This document shows positions 7,956 through 16,551 of a stretch of DNA of 20,452 nt, one piece after another. The translations under genes were made by a program, and so were the position numbers. Under the pieces are notes generated by a model. The model was not told where the DNA came from and ran no database searches. It worked only from the letters and a program-made list of their open reading frames with translations. The DNA is from Carex sylvatica (lineage: Eukaryota; Streptophyta; Magnoliopsida; Poales; Cyperaceae), in contig CAXKVR010000764.1 in assembly GCA_964058845.1 (NCBI GenBank), positions 1-20,452 on the forward strand. The letters are read 5' to 3'. Every line of letters starts with the position of its first letter. The first letter of the stretch is position 1.

Positions 7956-8795
7956 GAGGGGTGAGGGTAAGAGAGAAACACACTAATTTCTGAGATATCG
8001 AATCTGTCTGATCAGTTCGGTAATCTATTTTCTCTCTTTCTCGGTTTCTCTCCCAAATAGTATTTCGGTTGGGAAAAGAAAGTTATACGTAGTTGATGTA
8101 TAATCTTGCGAGTTGTTGAGAAGTATATTTATGGGATCGGTGAATAGTGTTTTCTCAAATTTCGCGGTATTTCAGTTTTGCTTATTAGTGAATCTGAATA
8201 ACTGCAAATTTGTGAATAGTGTTATTTCGTCATTTTCTCGATGAATAGTGTTTTTACAGAAAACTGCGGTTTATGGTATTTCTGGCAATAAGAAATAAAC
8301 CGCTCTCTGGTTAGTCCTGGTGGATAACCGATAGAGATATCACACGTGTGATACTCTGAGACAAATCATTCCCTGGTGTAGCTCTTCTCGCTCAGCTACA
8401 TTCCAATATGAATTTGGAAACAAGGTATATACATGTTATATTAATCTATTTAATTAGTAAGTAGATTAATGCTTTAGAAATCAATTATGGAGTAGATCTG
8501 TAAAAGGATTAAATAGGGTTCTGATGTGAAAGGAATACGGAAGGTGGACCCCTTGGAATGTTTCCTGACATACCCTGTTTAATCCTTGGATTAAGATTAG
8601 AAGTAAAAATTTTGTTTTACGTTCTTTTCGCACTTAATCAAATCAATGGGTTTGAACTGTCAAAACCCCAACACTAACTTGCTCATGCTCACTCATTAAT
8701 CACCCTATGCATATCAAACAGTTATAATCAAATAATTGACCAAATTTGAATTGATGTCCATATGATTGCCTCTGACCTTCTTGTAAAACGCTTCA

Positions 8796-9284
8796 GGCTA
8801 TGTTTGGATGAAATGAGAATAGCTAGAATAAAGGCTATTTGGAATAGCAATGTGCATTGAAACAATATTTTTGCTATTCGAAATAGTTAGAATAGCTGTT
8901 ATTCTCTATTCCTTGTAAATGTTGGAATAACTATTATTCAAAAGTGTAAAGAGAGAGATAAAAAATGCTTCATTCTCGAATTTCCGCTAACACAATTCCG
9001 AAATAACAAAATTAATACCACTTTTGTTATCTCCATGTCGTGACAATTCATTTTAGACCCCACTTACTTATCTTTCATCTTAATTAGCACCTTATCAATT
9101 AACGTTGTTCTTTATTGGTTACAGTTATTGACTATTCCAAATATACAATCAAAACAATATTTTTACTAATCCAAATAGCACCATTTTGATACTAATCTAA
9201 AAATCACTATTTTTTTTCCTCTTCTCATTTACTATTCTCAAATTTCACTATTCTAACTATTCTAGCTCCCATCCAAACATACCC
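8796..9284. mobile_element. MITE of about 489 bp with GGNTATGTTTGGATG inverted ends
   Basis: The left end GGCTATGTTTGGATG is mirrored by CATCCAAACATACCC at the right. Further inside, repeated AGAATAG/CTATTCT motifs pair between the halves. A 3-bp TCA flanks both sides (8793-8795, 9285-9287), which would suit a Harbinger/Tourist-like element, although that superfamily normally uses TWA. There is no coding sequence. The superfamily is uncertain, but the terminal symmetry is clear. Confidence 0.72.
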
Positions 9285-9525
9285 TCATAAAATAAGAAGA
9301 AGAAAAGGAAAAATCAAAATCAAAATCTATGTCAGTATGCATGATTCATCTTATATATTAATATGCATTCATGTATGTGGTCTACCTAACTTATACGAAT
9401 GGATAGGGGCGGACACAGGATTTTCGTTAGAGGGGGCAAAAAATTATCGAATCAGGTTTAAATAGTTTATCGGATTTAAACTCATTAACTAATTACGTAC
9501 TAGATAAGAAAAATGATTTGACTTA
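9285..9525. other. Non-coding flank with a possible old transposon terminus
   Basis: No gene. At 9403-9445 a 'TAGGGGCGGACACAGGATTTT...GAGGGGGCAAAA' string resembles widespread plant repeat termini, and hAT2 lies just downstream of it. I found no matching second end beyond 15126, so this is only a hint of an older host element. Confidence 0.3.
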
Positions 9526-9533
9526 TATCTTCA
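9526..9533. repeat. Target-site duplication of hAT2 (left copy)
   Basis: TATCTTCA precedes the left terminus, and TATCTTCC follows the right terminus at 15119-15126. Seven of eight positions agree, as expected of an older insertion whose duplication has drifted. Confidence 0.75.
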
Positions 9534-9544
9534 TAGTGGTTTGC

Positions 9545-9755
9545 TCCCGGGTACCTCGGGTCGGGTAAAACCCATGGCAGGCGTTGGGTACAATGGGCAC
9601 GGGTACAATGGGTACACGGGTACACGGGTAAACGGGCACGGGCATCCTGAGTTTAATTTTGAAAACGCTTTCCCTGCCCATTTCATACCTTTGCCCGTCT
9701 CAGGTTCGAGGACCGGGCGGTTCGGGTAAGGAGGGCCAGGCGGTCCAATCCAGGT
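9545..9755. repeat. Subterminal GGGTACGGG array of hAT2 (transposase 3' side)
   Basis: Units such as GGGCACGGGTACAATGGGTA run G-rich on the plus strand, which is C-rich on the transposase strand, as in hAT1. Many positions read CA or TG where hAT1 has CG, suggesting methylated-cytosine decay. Confidence 0.75.
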
Positions 9756-10283
9756 TTTTTTTTTAACTCAATAATTTTAAAACAATGTTATAATAAATTG
9801 CTTATAATAAATTATAATAATTTTTTTTGAAACATTGTTATAATTTTAAAATAATGTTATAAATTTAAAACAACATTATAATTTTTTTAAACTCAATAAT
9901 TTTTGTTATAATAAATTATAAATCAAAATTACTAATTATTTTAAAACAATGTTGCTTAAATCAATTGCTTAAATCAATTACTTTAAATATAAATCAAAAT
10001 TAGTAATTATTTTAAAATAATGTTGCTTAAATCAATTATTTTAAAATAATAAAATATAAATAAAAAATAAAAAAATTCTTAAATCAATTACTTTAAAAAT
10101 AAATGTGAATTATTTTAAAAATAAAAATTACTCTCCTCCTTTATTCCGGACTTGGGACCGGCTACGTAAAATAACATAGGCGGAGTTCTAACTTTTTTTT
10201 GTTAGTAATTTATTTTAAAAATGAATAATTTAAAAACTAATTGAAATGTTTAGAAATTATAATTTAAAAAATAACCATAAAGA
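9756..10283 (-). other. AT-rich 3' region of hAT2
   Basis: Non-coding. It contains several rounds of an AAATCAATTA/TTTTAAAATAATG motif, and at 10130-10200 the block shared with hAT1 5222-5287. No independent gene is seen. Confidence 0.55.
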
Positions 10284-12608
10284 TTAAAAGAGGGTTCTGT
10301 TCGCCGAACTAAAGCAACTTTCGGAAGGGACGGTTGACACGGGTACGACAAATACGTCACGGTCCATCATCATCAGCATTGGATAGGCCCTTGCATTCCT
10401 CCTCCACCATGTCATGATGTCAACATCTTCATTTTCGTTGAGCATCAACATATAGCTCAATAACTCATTTGTGGATGTGTGCGGTTGGATCTCAAACTGG
10501 AAATCTGCTAACAATTCACCACTTCTAGTGCCCCTGGAAGTGGAACTATTAAAAAATAAAAAAAATTAGTGGACAAATAATGTAGATATTATAAATCATA
10601 AAGATTGAAAACACATATATATTTATATTCTTACCTAGCGGCGGCATGGGACGAAGATGCGTTTTGGTTGTCACCCATTCTTGAGTTGTATAAGTTAAAC
10701 ATCTTAGTGAACTTCGAATCCACGTACTTCTCCACCCCGGTTTTATTTAAATGTAGATTTCCTTTGTACGCTTCAAGCATTCTGATCGTGTAATATTTCT
10801 TGTATGCTGGGTTGAGGCAGCTTACGATAATGGCCATGAGGGGTACATCTTCCCAATATTTTAGAAATTTTAGTTTCATAGCATCTACGATCGGCGTGAG
10901 AGATTTATCGTGGGTTTCAGCTTGTTCCAAGTTACGATACACCTTGGAGATGCTATAGAGATGTTTGAGCAACTCAAATGATATCGGTGAGTACGAGCAG
11001 GATAGTTGGACGGTTGCTTCAAAAAAGGTTCCTAGCAATTTTTTAAGCCTTTCTAGTTTGTCTCATTTCCCGCCGGTGGGTTCCAATGCCATTCCCTCAG
11101 GGGTGGTGCTTTTCAAAAACTCTCATATGACAGCTTTATAAGGAAGGCATTGGTTCAACATCCTATATGTTGAGTTCCAACGGGTATCTATATCCTAATG
11201 TACCTTTAACTTGCTCAATCCATAGTTGACGCACATCATCGCAAACTATTATTTTCTTTCTTAGTTTGAGATAATGTGGTTGAGGGCATCCTTAAATTTA
11301 ATTATCAATAGGTCTATGACTTTTGTTTTAAGGCATGCCTTCACGATGAGGTTAAGTATGTGGCAAGCATAATTTTGGTGAAACATTGCACCATTCATAA
11401 TCGGGTTTAGTGGTCGTTTAAAAATCTCAATTGAAGCAATGCTGTTGCTAACATTATCGAAAGATATAGAAAAAACCTTGTTATCCATATCCCTCTTAAT
11501 GTTATAATCTTGTAAAACCTCAATAATGGATTTGATGAAAATTACATTTGCAGTGTGCAGAAAATCCAAAACTTTGAAACTTAATATCATTTTTTGTAAT
11601 ACCCACTGATCATCGATCCAATGCTCGGTAACACAAGAGTACCCAAGACCACATTTACCAGTAGTCCATATATCAGAGGTAATTGAGACCTTATTATTTT
11701 GATACCCAAATATAGCTCGGAGTTCATTTTTTTGTGGTGATAAACTGATTTTTTATTTCACTAACCATCTTTCTATGATGGATCCTCTTGTACAATGGTT
11801 GAGCACACCTCCGAATAACCAACCGGGCAAAACTCGTTCAATCACCCATACTTATTGGTTATTTTTTGTGGGTAATATACCGAGTCAATTCACTAAGCAT
11901 TCTTTTTTTTTTATCGAATTTTAGGTTGGTTCTGGTACCATCCGGGTTCATAAGGGTTTGAATTTGTCTCGGTTCAGCATTTTCACTTGGAACCTCACCA
12001 TTTTTTTGGTGCATTTTGACATGTCTTTTAAAGCTGGTCATACCACTAGTTTGTTTATACACAAAATAAGGTCTCTTGCAATTTTTTACCTTACATTCAA
12101 GGGTTTTCAAGAAGCCATCCTCGTCTTTGGTCACCTTATACCAGGAAAACCACGGCTGATTGTATTCGGGAGCCCTTCTAGTCTTCTTTCCTGTGATTCT
12201 TGTGGAGGGGCACTTGTCAAAGGAAGAACAGTTTCTTCTTGAATTTCAGGGACACTTCTCGAAGGAGTACCTTCTATAGGGGAAGTGAATTGACTCGATG
12301 CTACAGAAGAAGTGCCTCCATATGTATACAGTGGTGTCGGTTGAAGTGTTTCTTGTGGAATGAATACGTTTGAATCGTTTGAAGTATAATACGGTACACA
12401 CATTTGGGGGGTTATTGATAATTTGTTTGTAGCATTTGGTCTATTTTTTGATAATTTTGTGAATAATTAGGTGGTGGCATTTGGGAGGAACTATCAAGAT
12501 AATAATGTGGATAATTTTGTGAATAATTAGGTGGTGGCATATCGTGGCAAAAATATCGGCCGACAATCTCGCGATGTCGTCTTACACCGAATCGCGATGA
12601 GATGACAT
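10284..12608 (-). pseudogene. Broken hAT transposase of hAT2
   Basis: The start ATG at 12608 is aligned with the hAT1 start but is followed at codon 9 by TAA. Recognisable pieces follow in different frames: a Pro/Thr-rich segment (12403-12131), the BED finger with CKVKNC and KRHVKMH (12134-11859) ending in a premature stop, TSDIW near 11690-11670, SFDN with YACH in place of CACH (11590-11261), the core to the end of exon 1 (11038-10635) and the dimerisation start with PSESCFS (10514-10284). Exon 2 then stops after SSANRTLF, because about 250 bp present in hAT1 (4871-5120) are missing. The missing part includes the end of the dimerisation domain and the acidic tail. The 89-bp intron (10546-10634) keeps GT-AG. 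Multiple independent lesions make it non-functional. Confidence 0.92.
12421..12540. repeat. 60-bp tandem duplication in the N-terminal coding region of hAT2
   Basis: A 31-bp string (12450-12480) recurs exactly 60 bp later (12510-12540). It falls in the part encoding the Pro/Asn/Tyr-rich N-terminus, where hAT1 also shows repeated NYPPNYQ-like codons. This low-complexity segment therefore expands easily. Confidence 0.8.
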
Positions 12609-14560
12609 TTTTTAAACATATTCAAAAAAAATATAAATTACTTAACATATTCAAAAAATAAATCTAACCTATTAATTTAACCTATTAAAAATATAACCAA
12701 ATTAAAAAAATAAAATCTAACATAATAAAAATAAATCTAATTACTTAGAATAAATCTAACATATTGCATTTGAATTCAGATAAAATTAACATATGAAAAA
12801 ATAAATCTAACATAAATCTACCATATGCAAAAATAAATCTAACTTTATAATTAAAATCTAACCTATTTAAAAAATGAATCAAACATTCAAAAATAAATCT
12901 GATTACTTAACATATTCAAAAAATAAATCTAACCTATTTTTTTAGCCTATTAAAAATAAATCCGAATTTAAAAAACATAAATTAAAAATAGATAAAAATA
13001 TGCTGTTTCGGCCTCTGTTCCTGGTCGGAACAGGCTGTTTTGGCCTCTGTTTCAGCATTTTTTTTTTATGTTTTTTTATATTTTATATTTCTGTTTTTTT
13101 TAAAAATAAATCTAATATTTTTAAAATAAATCTCTATTTAAAAATAAATCTAACTTATTCAAAATAAATCTAACATTTTTAAAAAAAAACTAACCTATTT
13201 AAAAATAAATCTAACATTTAAAATCAAAATAAATTCGAATTTGAAAAATAAAATCTAACATATTCAAAACCAATCAAATTACTTCACATATTCAAAAAAA
13301 AAATCTAACATCTTTTTTTAACCTATTAAAAATAAATCCGAATTTCAAAAATAAAATATAACATATTCAAAACAAATATAATTACTTCACATATTCACAA
13401 AAATAAATCTAACATCTTTTTTTAACCTATTAAAAATAAATCTAACATTTTAAAAAATAAATCTAACATATTCAAAATAAATCTAACATTTTCAAAAATA
13501 AATCTAATCTATTAAAAATAAATCTAACATTTTCAAAAATAAATCTAACATATTCAAAATAAATCTAACATTTTCAAAAAGAAATCTAACATTTTCAAAA
13601 ATAAATCTAACCTATTCAAAATAAATCTAACATTTTAAAAAATAAATCTAATCTATTTAAAAATAAATCTAACATTTTCAAAAATAAATCTAACCTATTC
13701 AAAATAAATCTAATATTTTCAAAAAAAAATCTAATCTATTTAAAAATAAATCTAACATTTAAAAAAAAAAATCTAACCTATTCAAAATAAATCTAACATT
13801 TTCAAAAATAAATATAATATATTTAAAAATATATCAAACATTTTCAAAAATAAATATAACCTATTCAAAATAAATCTAACATTTTCAAAAATAAATCTAA
13901 CATTTTCAAAATAAAATCTAATGTGACATATATAAATTTTAACATTCAACAAATTTTAATCTAATAATCTAACATTTATAATTAAAAATAAATTCAAATT
14001 TGAAAAATAAAACCTAACATATTCAAAAGAAATCTAATTACTTCACATATTCACAAAAATAATTCTAACATATTTTTTTAACCTATTAAAAATAAATTTG
14101 AATTTCAAAAATAAAATCTAACATATTCAAAACAAATCTAATTACTTCACATATTCAAAAAAATAATTCTAACATATTTTTTTAACCTATTAATAATAAA
14201 TCCGAATTTCAAAAATAAAATCTAACATATTCAAAACAAATCTAATTACTTCACATATTCACAAAAATGAATCTAACCTATTTATTTAACCCATTAAAAA
14301 TAAATCTGAATTTCAAAAATAAAATCTAACATATTCAAAACAAATCTAATTACTTCACATCTAACAAGTCTGACATAAACTAAATAAATCTAACAAATCT
14401 AACATAAAATAAACCTAACAAATCTAATTACTTAACAAATTTAACAAATCTAACATAAAATAAATCTAACAAATTTAATTACTTAACATTCAATAAATTT
14501 AGCATAAACTAAATTTACTCTGCAAAAATAAATTAATCTAACATGAAATAAATGTAACCT
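12609..14560 (-). repeat. AT-rich tandem repeats in the hAT2 5' region
   Basis: This is dominated by variants of AAATAAATCTAAC (GTTAGATTTATTT on the transposase strand). At 13420-13925 short units of about 20-45 bp with TCTAACATTTTCAAAAATAA are packed together. At about 14036-14351 a unit recurs about every 105 bp, containing ATTACTTCACATATTCA. The motifs are the same as in hAT1 1551-2460 but the unit lengths differ, so the two copies expanded independently. It corresponds to the putative 5' UTR intron. No genes. Confidence 0.8.
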
Positions 14561-14752
14561 TTAAATCCCACTGAAAAATTTTGCGGGTGGTGCCGAACTT
14601 CATAATTTTGATACCTTCGTAATTCCGTTTACGTATTTGTAGAATGAATTAAATTTACTACTATATATTTTTTTTAAATAATAAATTTTAAAATTGAGAA
14701 TAATAAAATTTGAGATTGAGAAAATGTGAAAATATTAAGAGGAAGAGGGGTG

Positions 14753-14760
14753 TATTTAAA
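14753..14760 (-). promoter_or_regulatory. Candidate TATA box of the hAT2 transposase
   Basis: On the minus strand, CTTTAAATACACCCC is followed by TCTTCCTC and TCTCAATCTC. It matches the position and flanks of the hAT1 candidate at 1056-1063. Any promoter here would drive a dead gene. Confidence 0.4.
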
Positions 14761-14892
14761 GAGTTTTGATTGGAGGGGAAATAAAATTTAAAATTTAATA
14801 AAAAAAATCGGGATGGGACATGTAGGGTCCGGTTGGTCCGGGCCCAGTTTGATTTGAATTAGGGGGAATTTTGAAAAAAATTGAAAAAAAAA

Positions 14893-15105
14893 AACGGCTA
14901 CAACAGGTATAGGGTACACGGGTGCGGGCACGTGCACGGGTGCGGGCACGTGCACGGGTACAACGGGCGAGCACGGGTTCACGGCGGTCAGGGTTCACAT
15001 GGGTTTTTGCCAAAAAAATTGTGACTGGCCCGTTTCATATCCGTACCCGTGTATACTCGGGCTCGAGCATGGGCAAACTGGTCCAGGTTAAGCCTACCCG
15101 GATTT
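14893..15105. repeat. Subterminal array of hAT2 (transposase 5' side) with G-boxes
   Basis: Repeated ACGGGTGCGGGCAC and ACGGGTACA units. At 14923-14940 and 14941-14958 a perfect 18-bp tandem repeat carries the palindrome GCACGTGC (a G-box core) twice. It is preceded by an A-rich tract at 14873-14894, mirroring hAT1. Confidence 0.78.
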
Positions 15106-15126
15106 TGTCAAAACACTATATCTTCC

Positions 15127-15446
15127 AATGTTCTGACTTATAATTTCTGATGCTTTAACTTATAATTTTCATTACCAATCATAATTTAAGAAATTTATTG
15201 TTATTTTAATATTATATTTAACCCAAATTACAAATCAAACATCCAGAGGGGCAAATTTTTTTTCAGGAAGAGACACAGTCGATCAGTACCGATAGATCAT
15301 CACTAAAACTCGAAATCCAAAGAGACAGCCGCCCCAGATCGACTCTGAGTCTGCCTCTGCGAACAGTTCATTTTATCATTATTGTCTATTTGGAGGTTCA
15401 ACATCCAACAAAGCAATTATGCATTTATTTGGTGTGAACGCATCAT
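15127..15446. other. Non-coding spacer
   Basis: The first 110 bp are AT-rich, then the composition becomes more balanced. I see no open frame of note, no RNA gene and no clear repeat. Confidence 0.5.
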
Positions 15447-15561
15447 GAGCTGTGCGGAGCTTTTAATCTAGTCCGTTCATTTTGATCGAACAAATCAAAT
15501 TAAAGGAGCCTAAATTTAGAGATCTAATCTGATTCATCCAATTAAAAGCTCCGCACAGCTC
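15447..15561. repeat. Foldback repeat with perfect 21-bp arms
   Basis: Arms at 15447-15467 and 15541-15561 are exact reverse complements (GAGCTGTGCGGAGCTTTTAA plus T), enclosing a 73-bp spacer. The string GCTTTTAATCTAGTCCGTTC in the left half, and its continuation, also occurs on the minus strand in the MITE at 16304-16503, so both belong to one family. The copy looks truncated, since only its right side continues into CTGCAGAGAATAAC. Confidence 0.8.
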
Positions 15562-15685
15562 TGCAGAGAATAACAATTCTGCGCATAGACCAACAACTAT
15601 TCAGCACCATGTGCACCGAGACAAGACTGAAAGACGCTTTTTGAACCGCAATCGGAGACCGCAAGTCCACCAATTAACCACCTAA

Positions 15686-15796
15686 AGTAACTAACATTTT
15701 GAGTTTAGATCAGGACCGTCACATTTGTATTTGCGAGAATATTAGTTCCGGATTCTGATCGAACGGTCTTGATCTAAACATAGAATTTGAGTTACT
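15686..15796. repeat. Imperfect foldback repeat (about 34-bp arms)
   Basis: AGTAACT...GTTTAGATCAGGACCGT at 15686-15719 pairs with ACGGTCTTGATCTAAAC...AGTTACT at 15763-15796, with a few mismatches. A small MITE-like hairpin. No target duplication was identified. Confidence 0.65.
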
Positions 15797-16303
15797 TGAG
15801 ATGATCTGAACTCTGAGACTCTCGAGTCCACCGGGGAGTCGCGCAAAGAACGCGTAGCATACATCCATCTCTTTGCGGATCATGTCTACGCAAAGACCAT
15901 TGTACCGAGAGGGAAAAAAAAAAATTCAATAGTGCACCGCGTCAACACCGGTGCTCGCGCTGTCCGAATCCCATATTGTGCAAATTGAGGAATTTGAAGT
16001 GATTTGTGTAATTCGAGACGAAATAGAAAATTTATAATATTTTGGAATATTTTGATATACGAATTGAAAAAATAAAGAAAATAAGTTCTAGTTTATCTTA
16101 TTTATTTAATATTATAAAAAAGGTACGATGAGCATATTTAATTTTTTTTATAATTTTAAATATTTCTGAGTAATTACATCTTTATTATCTCTCATATAAC
16201 TATCTAATTATTCTAATCGTCAGCCATTAACTAACCACTATTTATCTTCTATTAATTCTAGTCACTGAGATATTAGTAATTACACGTACCGACCCATTTT
16301 ATT
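15797..16303. other. Non-coding spacer
   Basis: The first 170 bp are GC-balanced with some CpG; the rest is AT-rich. I see no gene, RNA or strong repeat. Confidence 0.5.
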
Positions 16304-16503
16304 GGGAGATTATCCTCTGCGGAGTTTTTCCGTGCAGAGCAGTGCGGTTCTTTTTATCTGGTCCGTTTGTTTTCGATCGGACGGACCATAACAGAGGGGC
16401 TGTTTTTTTAGATCTGATATGGTCCGTCCGATCAAAATGAACGGACTAGATTAAAAGCTTCTCACAGATCCGCACGAAAAAACTCCGCAGAGAATAGCAT
16501 TTC
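16304..16503. mobile_element. Palindromic Mutator-like MITE (about 200 bp)
   Basis: The two halves pair over about 80 bp: CTCTGCGGAGTTTTTCCGTG and onward on the left, CTCTGCGGAGTTTTTTCGTG and onward on the minus strand from the right. Both run to GATCGGACGGACCATA near the centre. CATTTTATT occurs directly outside both ends (16295-16303 and 16504-16512; 10 bp if the preceding C is counted). A 9-10 bp duplication fits Mutator-like elements. A Stowaway-type TA duplication closer in is an alternative. No coding capacity. Confidence 0.75.
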
Positions 16504-16551
16504 CATTTTATTTTGGTACATGAAACGGGATAAAGATACTGACGAAGTTGA

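Larger units (their letters stand above)
6648..8673 (+). mobile_element. Solo LTR of a long-terminal-repeat retrotransposon (2,026 bp)
   Basis: The element starts TGTTAG and ends CCAACA (TG...CA with short TGTT/AACA inversion). It is flanked by 5-bp direct repeats CTAAC at 6643-6647 and 8674-8678. It contains a U3-type region with tandem repeats and a TATAAATA box at 7948, followed by presumed R and U5 sequence. There is no internal gag-pol and no second LTR, so it is a solo LTR left by recombination between two LTRs. It cannot move by itself. It sits inside the outer hAT-like element's right array. I cannot assign Copia or Gypsy from this sequence alone. Confidence 0.88.
363..8707. mobile_element. 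Non-autonomous hAT-like element, split by two later insertions
   Basis: The ends are flanked by identical 8-bp direct repeats, TGCATATC, at 355-362 and 8708-8715. The termini are inverted: TAGGGGTGAGTAA on the left and, read inward on the minus strand, TAGGGTGATTAATGAG on the right (one gap and one mismatch in the first 13). An 8-bp duplication with TAGGG-type ends is the hAT signature. Removing the two nested insertions (635-6174 plus one copy of its duplication, and 6648-8673 plus one copy of its duplication) leaves about 766 bp with no transposase. It would therefore depend on an element elsewhere for movement. Both ends carry many GCTCAT motifs. The remaining interior (6183-6495) is AT-rich and non-coding. 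I infer that this is the oldest layer of the left block. Confidence 0.82.
9534..15118 (-). mobile_element. hAT2: full-length but inactive relative of hAT1, inverted (5,585 bp)
   Basis: The terminus TAGTGGTTTGC (9534-9544) pairs with TAGTGTTTTGA (minus strand from 15118), 9 of 11 matching. Both resemble the hAT1 ends. The same parts occur in reverse order: subterminal array, promoter and leader block, AT-rich repeats, two-exon transposase, 3' block and second array. The transposase is a pseudogene and the arrays have lost many CpG sites. It may still be mobilised in trans if its ends remain recognisable. Together with hAT1 it forms a large, diverged inverted pair. Confidence 0.88.

Noticed and set aside
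7775..7981. 68-codon minus-strand frame in the solo LTR
   Set aside because: It translates the U3 tandem repeats and has no recognisable motif.
6648..8673. Complete LTR retrotransposon
   Set aside because: There is only one TG...CA unit with direct CTAAC flanks and no gag, pol or second LTR.
15127..16303. tRNA or other structured RNA gene in the GC-balanced stretch
   Set aside because: No cloverleaf with plausible internal A and B boxes was found; the visible pairing is explained by foldback repeats.
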